A stretch of 64,000 nt of DNA from Micropterix aruncella (Eukaryota > Arthropoda > Insecta > Lepidoptera > Micropterigidae): contig OX155963.1 of NCBI GenBank assembly GCA_944548615.1, positions 16,142,350 to 16,206,349 on the forward strand. The letters are read 5' to 3'. Position 1 is the first letter of the stretch; each line of letters starts with the position of its first letter. A program made the position numbers and the translations under genes. This document shows, one piece after another, positions 22,570 to 36,243 of this stretch. The notes under the pieces are model-generated. The model was not told the origin of the DNA. It did no database searches and was given only the letters and a program-made list of their open reading frames with translations.

Positions 22570-22660
22570 AAAGATCTAATATCAAATTCAACTCATTATT
22601 TTAATAGTTTAACAAGTGGCCTCAATATAATGTTTCTATTTATTTTTGTTTCAGGTAAGT
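22570..22660 (+). promoter_or_regulatory. Candidate recursive (ratchet) splice site
   Basis: A pyrimidine-rich tract ends in TTTTTGTTTCAG and is followed without any gap by GTAAGT; the junction is 22654/22655. A full 3' splice site joined to a full 5' splice site is the signature of zero-length-exon recursive splicing known from very long introns in Drosophila and vertebrates. A branch-point-like ATCTAAT lies about 75 bases upstream (22576-22582). The match is to the known consensus; function is inferred. The region after it (22655-23170) shows no open exon. Weaker matches, also on the + strand, are at 41524/41525 (TATTAG|GTAAGT) and 51569/51570 (TTTCACTAG|GTGAGT). Confidence 0.45.
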
Positions 22661-23171
22661 TTAACACATGACATATATGAGCCCTGAGAAACGCCGCGCT
22701 TACAAGACATACCTAATGGTTCGTACAAATAATTTGGTGTTTATGCAAAAAGTATAAGGAAGCGACCTTACTGCCCCAAACGTTAAGGAAGTTTACACCA
22801 TGATTTATCGCATTTAATAATCTTAATTAATGTATCATCCGGTGTAACAGAATAATATATTAAAAATAAAACATTCGTAACTCCATATAACTCACATTTT
22901 TATGAAGCAGGTATCTTACCGCGAGCACAATAGGTGCTTGCTCGCGAATACTCGCCTTGTTCGTAAAATGTGCGAGGCCACGGAAAAACATATTACTTAG
23001 TGTAACACAAAACAACTCCGAGGCTGTTGATAACGACAAAACTCGGACGACAGCTAATTAGCTGATAACGGCGTTCTTCGAAACCGAATCTGTGACAGTT
23101 TCGGCCGAATGTTGCGTCGGAGACTTCCGTAAAATCGTTACGAATACAAGATAGAAAGTTTTCACATATTG
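22661..23171. other. Stretch without recognisable gene
   Basis: A minus-strand frame at 22993-23175 has no domain. The patch 22930-23165 is less AT-rich and apparently single-copy. Confidence 0.4.
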
Positions 23172-23662
23172 ACAAACCCGACTTTGCCGTTAATTCTGAC
23201 GTAATGTGTTACATTAGCGTTTGATTTTTTTTTGTAGTTTGTTTCGTTAGTTATCGACTCGTTTTTCGTTTTGCCATCTTTTTATATTCTCTTATTATTT
23301 CTAACGTTTAAGCGGTCTTCATTTGATCGAATATTTATTTCATTTAACACAATGCATTCCGATATTTTATTTAAAATGTAGTTCAACGTTTATTTCGCTT
23401 TTAATTAATTACATAGGTTTTAGTTTATGCCATTTTGTCAAATTTATTTATTTAAGTTGTTTATTTATTAATTTTAGAAAAAAGGTTTTTTTCGCATATC
23501 TACAAACTCGAATTTGCCGTTAATTGTGACGTAATATGTTACATTGGCGTTTAAACTTTTTTTTGTTATGTTGCTTCTTTAAGATCATTCGGGTTAGTTA
23601 CCGACTCGCTTTTCGTTTTGGTCATCTTTTTGTATTCCCTTATTATTCCTGACATTTAACAC
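23172..23662. repeat. Direct repeat, about 150 bp, offset 330 bp
   Basis: The block ACAAAC(C/T)CGA(C/A)TTTGCCGTTAAT starts at 23172 and at 23502. Similarity continues for about 150 bp through TACATTRGCGTTT, CGACTCG(T/C)TTTTCG and CTTATTATTYCT. The intervening 23320-23470 resembles 24255-24400 (AATGCATT...ATTTTATTTAAAAT and TTCAACGTT), so a larger unit seems to have been duplicated locally and rearranged. No coding signal is present. Confidence 0.7.
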
Positions 23663-24579
23663 TTCGAAAGCCAGCCATTCTGATGCAAAAATCATGCGGA
23701 ATCATATTTTTTGATCGATTTTGTATATAAATAAATAAATATTGTCACCTAATATGTTATCTTGTTAGTCATGTATATTATATATTTATAGAAGATTTAC
23801 TTCGTCCAGAATATCTAATTTTACCAAGCAATCGATCATTTTCTCCAAATATGAATGAAAATTTGTTATTATCTTACTGAACTTGTATTTTATATTAATT
23901 ATTGATTTAAACGTGGACCACGATAAATATTATACATTACCAAATGCAATTCTTGTGAAATTAATAGGAAATACTATTTATAAAAACAGCTTGAAAATCC
24001 GAATAGTGTCAACTCACGACGGCATGTTTTCAAACCTCGAAAATATGTTTGTAAGGAGTGTTTGTGCATGTTCACTAATATTTAACGGTGGCTTATTCAA
24101 TGACAAGTCACTTCTACCACAGTGGAGGCAGAAATAGAGCCGATAATTGCATAAATACTTGATCGTCCGCCGCGAATCGTCACAACTGAAAATTATTAAA
24201 TGGTGGTAATGGCGTCCCAGAGATTAAAGGATCTTCATTTTATCAGATTTTTGTGTCACTTAATATACAATACGTTATCTTAATGCATTTCGCAATTTTA
24301 TTTAAAATATCTTAGTTCAACGTTCATGTTCCTTTTAATTGATAAGAAATTTATTTATTTCTTCTGCCTATATATTATTTTAAAAAAGTTTGTGTCCTCA
24401 TTGTTGTTTATATAACTGAGTTGTTTAATTTAACCTGTTTAATCTTTTGGTTACTTTATGTAATTAGTCGATTGTTGATATTTTAAGCTATCTCGCCATT
24501 CTCTCACTTGGTTATGAAGTATTAGGCATCATTACACATTATTCAGTTATCTAGATTAAAAACACTCTTGAGATACATT
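23663..24579. other. AT-rich stretch with partial local repeats
   Basis: 24255-24400 is a diverged copy of 23320-23470. An 84-codon frame at 23883-24137 on the + strand has no recognisable domain. Confidence 0.45.
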
Positions 24580-25165
24580 TTTCTTCTTCTTCTCGAAGTG
24601 CCTCTCCATTACTGGAGGTTGGCCGTTAACTCTAAATACTTTTGTCGGTCTTACGCCATCCGGAAAAGCTGTTCCGTACTGGTGATCCCGGTCCACTCTC
24701 TAACATTGCACAACCACGACTTTTTCCTCCTTCGACGGCATCGTTTACCCTTAATTTTGCCCATCAATATCAGTTGAAGCAGCTGATACCTGTCATGCCG
24801 CAGCACGTGCCCCAGATATTAAATCTTGCAGTTTTTGACGGTCTGCAACAATTTTCGGGTCGTACCAGCACGCTGAAGCACTTTTCCGTTGCTAACTTTA
24901 TGGGTCCAGCTTATTCGGAGCATTCGACGGTAACACCACATCTCAAATGGTTCTAGCCGCCGTCTGGTGTCTTCTTTTATGGTCCACGCTTAGCTGCCAT
25001 ACATAACCACTGGCCAGATGTAGCAATGCATGATCCGAGTTCTAAGTCTTAGATTTATTTTCCGGCAACACAAGACTCTTCTTATTTTATTGAATGATGC
25101 ACGGGCGATTTCTATCCGTGTCTTAATTTCTTGATCGGAGTCCCATATTTCATTCAGTATGAAAT
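24580..25165 (-). pseudogene. LINE reverse transcriptase C-terminal relic, minus strand
   Basis: Translation of the minus strand gives a nearly continuous stretch. Motifs in order are WDSDQEIKTRIEIARASF, LCCRKINLRLRTRI, WPVVMYGS, AWTIKEDTRRRLEPFEM, WCYRRMLRISWT, YLGHVLRHDRY, MGKIKGKRCRRRKKSW and QKYLELTANL. This is the post-reverse-transcriptase region of an insect non-LTR retrotransposon. Only three in-frame stops interrupt it, so it is fairly young compared with the relic at 260-900. The element ends in a GAA-repeat tail at about 24580-24594 and is 5'-truncated at the other side. Confidence 0.88.
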
Positions 25166-26016
25166 ACATACTGCTTATTTATTAGAGCTATTATTTTCCT
25201 TTTCTTAGTAATATTACTTTACAAGCATAGTCGAGTCTACATTGGTACGGGCTTTGGCCTTGTTAGGCAGACTTTGTATATCACCTTTGCATTTCATTTC
25301 AGATATAAATTTAGTCTTATTCTTATTCATGTTTGCAAAATAGGAACGTTGATTCGTGCCAGTCATCACTTGCTACACGTTAACCCATATCTATTACGAA
25401 GCGAGAAGCGACATCTTTCAACACTGGCCAAACACCTACCCGAGAGAGTGTGAGATGATCTCTCACGCAAAGGGCACAATTCTTATTCGTGGGAGCTCCT
25501 CGTTGGGAAATAAACGGTTTCCAAATAAAGCGAGCGAGAAGAAATCCATTCAGAATCTCAATGCTGTTTTGTAGGCAGAAGAACCGCCTGATGAAACGCC
25601 ATAGTCTCATCGCGTTGTTATTAATTATGATATTAGGATTTTGCAAGTGCATCGCAATTCACGTGGGCTAAAATTGTGCGCGCTGAGGAGAATGCGTGTG
25701 CGAACGAAACCTCAATTAATCTGGCTGATGGCGTATACAATACAAATATTTACGCCTTTGCTTTTTTGAGAGCGTTGGCTGCAGCTGATTTGTGCGTTGG
25801 ATATATGAGGTGATGCAACACAATGCTGTTCATTGCTATTTTGAATAATAACCCATGAAACGAGATATTTATACTCGTACGTTCGATTACATAAAAAAAT
25901 TTATTTTTAAAAATCGAATGTATTAATACCTCGCAAAATCGTGTCACCCCGAGACTTTCCCGGCAAGTAGACAAGGATTGATTTCCTATAAATATTAATT
26001 TCATAAATAACATCGA
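25166..26016. other. Mostly single-copy-looking stretch, no gene called
   Basis: The part from 25370 to 25730 is less AT-rich, carries overlapping open frames on both strands (60-90 codons) and an E-box CACGTG at 25661. No recognisable protein domain or splice structure is seen. It could be a regulatory island, but that is only a possibility. Confidence 0.35.
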
Positions 26017-26230
26017 TGAGCGCCCTCTCTGACGGCCGGCGGACGAACTCGGTAAGGTTTCGTTGCCACCGCCTCGGGCAGCGCTGTTCGTTTCTTGGCT
26101 AAGGGCGAGGTTTGGATAAGCACCAACAGATGGCGTTAGTATTTGAAAAAAAATATGGCGGAATTCAAATATTAGTGTAGCTTGTAAATGTCATATTCCA
26201 ACCAAATTTTCACAATGTGACTTCGGCCCA
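26017..26230 (-). repeat. Interspersed repeat fragment, minus-orientation copy of 44142-44340
   Basis: The reverse complement matches 44142-44340: GGGCCGAARTCACATTGTGA, then ACAAGCTAC, then a TTTGAATTCCGCCATA-like block, and ending AGAGAGGGCGCTCA. It is non-coding. One clean shared end (GAGAGGGCGCTCA) suggests a SINE-like or LINE-derived unit. It lies 20 bp before a GC-rich element copy. Confidence 0.72.
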
Positions 26231-26250
26231 CCACATACGACCCATAGACA

Positions 26251-26919
26251 TTAGAGTTGTCAACTACAACAGGCGAACCCGTCACCTCAGGAAGTTTTAA
26301 CGATTAGTCGTTCTCTCTCGCGTGAAGTGAACGCAGAAGACTTGGACAAAACAATCCACCGCCAAGCTCCGCCACATGCCCGCAAGAGGCTAACGCCTTC
26401 ACCGCGAGATAGCCAGGAGTGTTACCCAGCGGGCTTACACTCACGCCCTTACTTCCAATTGCGACCAGATTACTCCGGTCTCTCGATTGGTTACGAGTTC
26501 GAGGTCGCTTGCGCGGTCCTCTCCATTACGACGCTGTGAAACGGTGTATACTGAATCCATCGCGGACTACGGCAGCCTTTGCCCGGCTGTTCACCCAGGA
26601 TCGGGTAGCCGATGGTCGTTTCAAGAGCAGTCGCCGTAAGGTCCGCCACCACCCCCGCTCTATAGGAAACAGTACTACTTCCAGACTCCCCCGACTGTTA
26701 GTCAGAGTGCACAGTCGATTGGTTTACGCCGCACGGTTTGCAGACCGTCCAGGAAGCCAGAAGGTTGATTCCTAGGGGAAACTAACCCTAAGTCCAGAGT
26801 CCTACCCAGGCTCGCTCTTCATCCGTGGAGGCCGCCGGATGGGTGTTGACCCGTGAGTTTGACCAACCCTGAACAGAATGGGTCTTCGTGGCCAACTCAG
26901 CAAGGGCCCATTAGCCCCC
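26251..26919 (+). mobile_element. GC-rich interspersed element, subfamily A, copy 5
   Basis: A nearly full-length copy starts TTAGAGTTGTCAACTACAAC and ends AGGGCCCATTAGCCCCC. It preserves the box-B-like GAGTTCGAGGTCGC near 26488, the CGCGGACTACGGC block and GGATGGGTGTTGACCCGTGA. No clear flanking duplication is seen. The 118-codon frame at 26419-26775 follows the element and has no domain. Confidence 0.8.
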
Positions 26920-26999
26920 AAAAAATACATTAAATTTGTAGAAAGCATAGAAATGTTGAATCCGATGCTTCAAATCTAAATAATTAAACTGGAGGTAAG

Positions 27000-27105
27000 C
27001 AATAAGGCAATTGCTCAAGGAACTTACGCTTTCAGGAAACTTTCGATTTCCGTTTCGCCTCATCTTGCAGCATGCACAACAATAAGCAATAATTAATTGC
27101 AGATA
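27000..27105 (-). repeat. Interspersed repeat shared with 9485-9595
   Basis: The reverse complement of this block matches 9485-9595 over about 105 bp. No termini are visible. Confidence 0.7.
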
Positions 27106-27134
27106 ACGCCCGGTTTTTCCCATTCCTTTTCAAC

Positions 27135-27245
27135 TCCTACCATGATCAAATGATGCCTGTATGGCATCATTTGGTCATGATAGAAGTTTAACTTTTAGGT
27201 CTATCCGATAAATCGTTTAGAAAAATACACACACAGACAGACAGA
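27135..27245. repeat. Hairpin and (CAGA)n fragment
   Basis: ATGATCAAATGATGCC and GGCATCATTTGGTCAT form a 16-bp stem with one mismatch around a 5-base loop (about 27142-27180). After about 50 bp comes a (CA)n(CAGA)n run. The combination of GGCATCATTTGGTCATG with a CTGTCTGT tract is also found at 43915-44030, so both are pieces of one dispersed repeat. Confidence 0.6.
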
Positions 27246-28309
<1,064 letters not shown>

Positions 28310-28344
28310 AATTACTATAATATATATATAATTAATTATTAAGC

Positions 28345-28445
28345 CTACCTTAATACAGGCGAGGCCTAGTTAGGATGGCTTTGAATTTTAAAAATACATG
28401 TAATATTATAGATAAATAAAGAATTTTGAATTTGAATTTTGAATA
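28345..28445 (+). mobile_element. LINE 3' tail fragment
   Basis: GAGGCCTAGTTAGGATGGC leads into AATAAAGAATTTTGAATTTG, the repeated TTTGAA tail typical of insect LINE/SINE 3' ends and like the tail duplicated at 5.1-5.4 kb. No coding part remains. Confidence 0.6.
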
Positions 28446-28702
28446 GAAATTCCATATGTAAATATATTTCATATTCATATTGTTGTTTTATTGGTTCATT
28501 TGGACCATCTTTCCGTTTAAATTTGTCTTCATTCATTAAGATTTTTTGTTATAGTACCTAAGTATTCATTTGGTATCTTCCATAAATTTTCTTCCTTTAA
28601 ATCATCGGCATTCTTCCTTTAAACAGCAGCATTTTTTCTAACATTGCGGCATCTCTTTACCTTCTTATTCTGCCTCTTACCTGTTTTTGCGATTATGGGT
28701 AC

Positions 28703-29155
28703 CTACCAGCATTCTCTGCAGTAATTCGTTTTGTCCCGCAGGGCCGATGGTAGGGTGTGAGAAGTTAGGGCCCTGTCTTGGATTGCATAGCACCGCATGT
28801 GTTTTACCTCTCCTTTGTACCTTACCGCAAAGCATGGCCGCTTGTCCTCATTAGTGAGCTCCTTTCTGCCACAGTTTAGGAAGGAGGTGTTTACTAATAC
28901 GTCAGATGTGTTACGTTCAGATGTGTTATAAATACAATCATTCGACACCTTTTTTTCATGCCGTTGAGTGGGGTGAGATCTTAGAGTAGCTTGCTTATGT
29001 ATACTCTGAGATGGACCAGATCGACTATTTAAAGTGAAATCGTGAGATTGATCAGGTTGCATATTCAAAGTTTGTTTGTTTGTTTGTTTATACTCTTTAT
29101 TGTGAAATGTCACAACAGGCGGGTTTATTGTCATATGACAATCTCTTACAACCAA
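28703..29155 (-). other. 150-codon open frame of unknown origin
   Basis: This is the longest frame in the window not made of simple repeat. Its first 29 codons read through a LINE 3' tail (CAAACAAACAAAC and TTCACAATAAAGAGTATAAA on the minus strand, 29048-29120). The following 120 codons do not match any family I know. They are polar, with CFAVRYKGEVKHMRCYAI and a terminal YCREC. Base composition is more balanced than in the flanks. It may be part of an unrecognised transposon, an exon or chance. No splice sites in good context flank it. Confidence 0.3.
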
Positions 29156-29159
29156 CCCT

Positions 29160-30930
29160 ACTATGACGTGTTATATGTATGTGTGTCTATAACATGTGTG
29201 TAAGTGTGTGTCTTGTTATTGCATTCCATTGACAGAAATGAAAATGCAATTCCGTTAATTTGATCCCAACGAAAAATGGTCACCCAGCCGAAACTACCAA
29301 ATGTGTTTTAATTCTGATAATGTCAAATCTTAAATCCACTATACATTAGGGACATTATATATTGTTTTAATTGTCCTAAAAAACACCTTGTTCAATTTAG
29401 ACACGATTTGGGGGTGAGATTGATTATAGTGATATCAATGTAAGAAAAAACATCATGTAAGCCTCTGGTTTGATCAATATCACACAGATTTTTTGATAGT
29501 GACAGGTCCTCAAGATAATGCGATACTATTATATAATATAATTAATAATTTATGATTAATTATATAATAGTATAATTATTTCCCATTTTTTTATAAAAAA
29601 TACCAATTTACCTGACAAATTAGTAATGTAATGTAATACACTGCGAGTAAAAGTTTTAGGGGATCAATCTCTCCTCACGATAAATTTAATCGAAAATCTC
29701 CATAACCTGTTGAAATATATACATGAAAAATCGTATAGAACCCTTAGTCATACCGGTATATTTTGAATTACTATAAGTTTTTAGTTTTAGTGGAAATCCT
29801 GTAGGTGTACAGAGTATATTTTTTTCAACAACATTGGGGTAAAATTTCAGATGAAACTAATAACATATAAATGCCGCCGGCCTAATAAACACATAAATAT
29901 CATTCATTCTTATATATTTTACCTTTACATTAACAAACAATTCGCAATCTGCCTTTAGTGGGAAATAATAATGAAAAGGAATAAAATGGCCGAGTAAACA
30001 ATCAATCAATCCGCGAAATCAATCTCACACAGCTCCACGATATTTTGTCCATCTACCTAATTTGATCATGAAAAACTCGTTTTTTCGCTTCAACCTATTT
30101 ACATGTTTTGCATTCAAAGCTAATTGTTATATTTATATCGTTAAAAACAGGTTTTTTTTATTTCTTTGAATACAAATTCAAACAATTCCAAAAAATATTT
30201 AATTTCAAATTATTAAAATAAACTTAATCTTGTTTGTCACTGTATGTGGAGCTGACTGCCTAGTTGGAGAAGCAACCAAAGAAGAAGAAGAATCTTGTAT
30301 GTACTTTTAATTACTAACATGGACTCCAAAGAAAAATAAAATAGGTTATGAAATCACAATATATAATACAATACAATAAAATAAAACTGAAAAATGTAAT
30401 CTATTAAAAAAAAACATATATATTTTCCATATTACATTACATTACATTTTCGTCGTGTCCAATTGACGGCTAAAGACCGCTCTTGGACGTGTCAAAATAA
30501 TTGTGCTAGGTAGTAAGTCCATCCATCGTAATCACATTTCCGTCCTAAACAAAATAAATTAGCAGGATTTGGGTATCTAAAAGCAAAGGTAAGCCATCAA
30601 TTTATTCTCTTTTATGAAGTTACTTTTATGAAGTGTAGATAGAGTGATTTCCCTTTTGTGTCTTACTGTTCGTTTAATCTGTGTCTCTTCCGAAGCAGTG
30701 AATGACGTCGCTGCTGACCCACGCGCGCTGGTGCTGTGGTCTTGCCAATTATGCCGTCAATGCGCATTGTCTTGTCTCTGGCTATCGCAAGCAGCCCCTT
30801 TTCCGGTAGTTTTTATGTTGGTTCGTTTTTTGCTAGTTTGTATGTAAGCAGACATTTATATTTGTTTATTGTTGGATTTTATAGGAATTCGGCCTACTTA
30901 TTGCGATAGTACTTCGGGGATTGTTCTTCA
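29160..30930. other. Stretch without a supported gene
   Basis: At 29521-29582 an AT palindrome built on TTATATAATAGTAT occurs. A + strand frame at 30644-30847 (67 codons) encodes a Cys/Leu-rich peptide and lies in a GC-richer patch. It has no recognised domain and may be a piece of a dispersed repeat. Confidence 0.35.
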
Positions 30931-31231
30931 TTACACGAGTGACGGAAAAAATGGAGTGTAATATGTTCAGGGCTCATCTATGTATGTTTTCCGTTTCTTT
31001 ATTCCACCATAACTTCTGACCACTTGAATCGATTTAAAAGTGAGTACCTAGTACTGTTGGCATCGTTATTTCATTCCGAGTGTTATATGGTACCTTAACT
31101 GTCCGAATATCAAGTCAGTAGTTGTCTAAATGTCCAAATATCCAAATGTCACTAAATTAACATAAATATATCGTGGTTAATTTTAAATAAAAGGTCTGAT
31201 TGACTTTCTGTAACGGCAGACGTGTTTTTTA
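30931..31231 (+). mobile_element. MITE-B copy 3 (internally deleted)
   Basis: About 300 bp aligns with copy 2. The start region is diverged (GGAGTGTAATATGTTCAGGG), followed by TTCTTTATTCCACCATAACT and AAATTAACATAAATATATCG. The end is TTTCTGTAACGGCAGACGTG. Relative to copy 2, about 100 bp before the right end are missing. Confidence 0.75.
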
Positions 31232-33111
<1,880 letters not shown>

Positions 33112-33440
33112 TTATTGTGCCCTAAAACAATCCCCTAAAAAGGTGTTGTTTTATAATTATTTTTAAAAATTTTACGAGATTTTAAAATTTTCAGGGTTTT
33201 GCAAACAAAGTATTACTAAAATGGCCATAAAATCTACAGTTTTTGAGCTACATACAACGTATATATGTCAAAATGTTCATAAAAAAGTGGCGCACATAAA
33301 CAAAATATGCTCAGCCTGTAGATTTTATGGCTATTTTAGTAATACTCTGTTTGCAAAACCCTGAAAATTTCAAAATCTCGTAAAAATTTTAATAATAATA
33401 ATAAAACAAAACCCTTTTAGGGAATCGTTAGGGTCACTAA
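33112..33440. mobile_element. MITE with arms of about 125 bp
   Basis: The left arm starts TTATTGTGCCCTAAAACAAT and the right arm ends with the related complement (AATCGTTAGGGTCACTAA). The arms stay complementary through CAGGGTTTTGCAAACA and TATTACTAAAAT to a GTAGATTTTATGG block next to a 90-bp spacer. About 85-90% of arm positions appear to match by eye. No frame is present. The inverted repeat is longer than in most MITEs, so the transcript would fold into a long hairpin. Confidence 0.88.
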
Positions 33441-33569
33441 TTGAAAGGTTTTGACCAAATTTGGCCGAATTCCGAGACCCCTCATTCCAACTACCGGTTG
33501 AGTTGACGTGGAATGACTCATATTTATTTTTTCTACTTTAAATTTTACTTTAATTTGTGTAAACAACAC

Positions 33570-33845
33570 ATTTGTTAGATTTAGAAATATTTAAAATTGA
33601 TCACCTTCGTCAGTTCGCGAGTTACAAAAATACAGTTGGTATAACACAGCACAGCCAGAGACAGACCTTCTAGGTCTAGTTGGTTGTGCGATTTCGTCTA
33701 TTCGGATATGCTAGCATATTTATATGCATAGAGCTATGTTTTTCGCTATAATAATGTTTGTTCTTAATTATTCCTCATGTACAACAGTATGCATGTCCTT
33801 GTATTTTTTGTTCTTGTACGTTATAAATAAATAAATAAATAAATT
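33570..33845 (+). mobile_element. Retroelement 3' end with (AAAT)n tail, copy 1
   Basis: It matches the reverse complement of 52271-52517 over about 250 bp. Shared blocks are CACCTTCGTCAGTTCGCGAG, TAGGTCTAGTTGGTTGTGCG and CAGTATGCATGTCCTTGTAT. It ends in TTATAAATAAATAAATAAAT, which fits a LINE or SINE tail. No coding part is visible. Confidence 0.78.
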
Positions 33846-35589
33846 TTATCCGGTGATACCTCTTATATGTTTACTATTTATTCCTCGCAAACAATTTAAT
33901 TCTTTGACAGTTTTGAATTGTTAGTACAGTAAACATTTTTTTCCTATGTAGGTAAACTAAAAAAAGAAACTGAATATCGTGATATACAAGATACTCAGTT
34001 TTTTCATGGCTTTGCTTGTTGGCGTAGATATACGAGGTATCGGGATAAAGTAAGAGTAGATTGTATAAAAGTCACATCGTTGAGTAAATCAAACCTTTGG
34101 AAAATACAAAGTTTTAACATTAGAATGAAGCGTGAAGAATCTGAAGAATCAAAACAAGCATTGAAAATTAAACTAAGGAGAGAATAATTACCGACGATGA
34201 CTAAATATGACAAATCCTCATGAGAAAAAGAAGAGTTGTTTTTATTTAGAAGTAGTTTGTCTTTATTTAGAAATAATTGAAAATAATAATTAAATGCATG
34301 AAACAAATATAACACTATGTGCTTTTTAAACCTCTCTTATCAGTATTTAGCATGGCTTAAATTCTTGTATCAGACAATCTTAATCAAGATTTTGCAATGG
34401 TTGCAATGACGTTGTTCTGAAATACATACATCTCTAAATATTGATTTGTTTATATGTACATACATATCAATATAGTTCAATAACTTCTTATTTCTAATCA
34501 ACTGGCGTAACATTATCACCTGGTACCAACGCTTATCCCACCTTTACAATTTGAAAATAATCTGTGTGAGTTTAGTATTACTATTTATCTCACATTGTCT
34601 CCTACTTTATCTGCTCGCATTTATTATTAATGTCTTGGTCTTGTTGGAAAGACCATTTAATTTATTCGATACGAATAACTAGTGCGTGACTTTTTGCTCA
34701 TTGATCGTATAGTCATACACACACATTCTTAACACCTGCGAGATATGCAGGTTCTATCGCAATTATTATGTCGTTATATCAAATGAGTAGTAATAAAAAA
34801 GGTTAAAAAATCGACTTGTTTTGTCAACCTTCGGAATTGGATAATAATAGATCGGCAGTTGAGTAGGCAAAACAGAAACTGAGATTTTTTTCATGGTCTA
34901 AAATAAATGTAATATTACTGATCCACGACTGATTAGGTTAGCCTGCACTGCATTTAGTTGTAATGCACTATAATTTATTTATTTATTTATTTATTTATTT
35001 AGGTACATAGGATTAGGTATACAGTTCATTCATAGGTCATGTAATCTTATAATAATTATATAAATTATTTAATAATTAATATAGGGAGGTTTAACACATC
35101 TTACATGACCTTTACTGCCAATAGCACATCTAACTAGGCGATAGTTTGGCCCGTCTCTAGATGTGCATATTTTTATGCAATTTTAAGAAATGAAGTGTTT
35201 TTTTTAAAATAAATTATTTGGACCCACCACCTGTATATACACATAAATATACCAATTTTATAAAAAATATAGCTATGTAATAAATATATACATTTATAGT
35301 TGTAATTTAATATAATATACTTGCATAACATCCAATTACTTCTGTAAATATACTAGCGCCAGCTCGACCCCATAATACAATACTATTGCGAAGCATCTTG
35401 CATTTACCTAAAAAATCTAATATAGATTTCTATAAAAATAAAATTTCTGCACGTTTTAGCTTATTTAGAACAAGAAAAACGACAAAAAATTTCTTTTTTC
35501 CGTCTGTCTGTGTAATCTCTCTGTCTGCTTGTCAGTCATCGATATCTCAATAATAAGTTATTCCATTTCGAAAATCTTTCGCCAATGTG
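33846..35589. other. AT-rich stretch with (ATTT)n run
   Basis: A (TTTA)n run lies at about 34974-35001. A 103-codon minus-strand frame at 34004-34315 is AT-driven and has no domain. A CTGTCTGTGT...CTGTCTGCTTGTCAGTC region at 35503-35540 resembles the dispersed repeat near 43.9 kb. Confidence 0.45.
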
Positions 35590-35995
35590 TTTATTTATCA
35601 TTGGAAAGAGGTGATTAGATTTAGGGTTCCGTACCTACGATAGAAATATGAGTTGTCATACAAACGGACGACTGAAAAATATTTTTTTTTGCCATACGGT
35701 CTCCAACTATTTATTGGTTCTCCGAATTAAAAAGAGGAACCGACTACCGAAGACAGTTTTGAAATCAGGCTCTGCGTCATTAAGTTACATTGATAAGTTA
35801 AAGAGGTTACAACTCAAGAACTCTTTATCCGATTTCGTAAATTCTTTCACTAATCTATTTTATTCATCGATGCAAATAGCGAAGGGTTCCGTACCTGAAA
35901 TAGGTCTGAAAGCTGTCGAATGACCGAGAAATAGTATTTTCATCCGTACGATCGTCTACTTTTTACTAGCTATCTGAATTAATACAAAATACGTT
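35590..35995 (+). repeat. Two units of an AGGGTTCCGTACC dispersed repeat
   Basis: AGGGTTCCGTACCT occurs at 35623 and again at 35883, each followed by a similar sequence (GA(T/A)AGAAAT...CATACGGTC or CGTACGATC, then a TCCGAATTAA or TCTGAATTAA motif). The AGGGTTCCGTACC signature is widespread in lepidopteran repeats. The 91-codon frame at 35648-35923 runs through the repeat and is not taken as a gene. Confidence 0.65.
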
Positions 35996-36069
35996 ATAGG
36001 AAGAATTTTTGAAATCAGAGTATCCATTTTAAAGTAAATAATTTTAAGCTGATTGGTTTAAGACGAAAA

Positions 36070-36187
36070 AACGGATGACAGTTGACATCGCTTCAGTCTA
36101 CCCTGGACAAGGGCGGTTGCAACATCGTCGAAACGTGGGTGCTACAAACGTCACGCGGTAATTTCGTTTTGATCTTATCTGTAATAT
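36070..36187. mobile_element. Foldback element fragment (one arm)
   Basis: ACGGATGACAGTTGACATCG, then GTCTACCCTGGACAAG, GCTACAAACGTCACGCGGTA and TTTCGTTTT correspond to one arm of the foldback elements at 13344 and 36244. Only the right arm is present. Confidence 0.75.
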
Positions 36188-36243
36188 CAAAGAAACGCGA
36201 TACGCGATTCATATCTCTCTACTTGACTATCACGGTTGTTTGA

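Noticed and set aside
30644..30847. 67-codon Cys/Leu-rich frame as a possible small protein gene
   Set aside because: No promoter, splice context or recognised homologue is visible; it lies in a patch that looks like part of a dispersed repeat.
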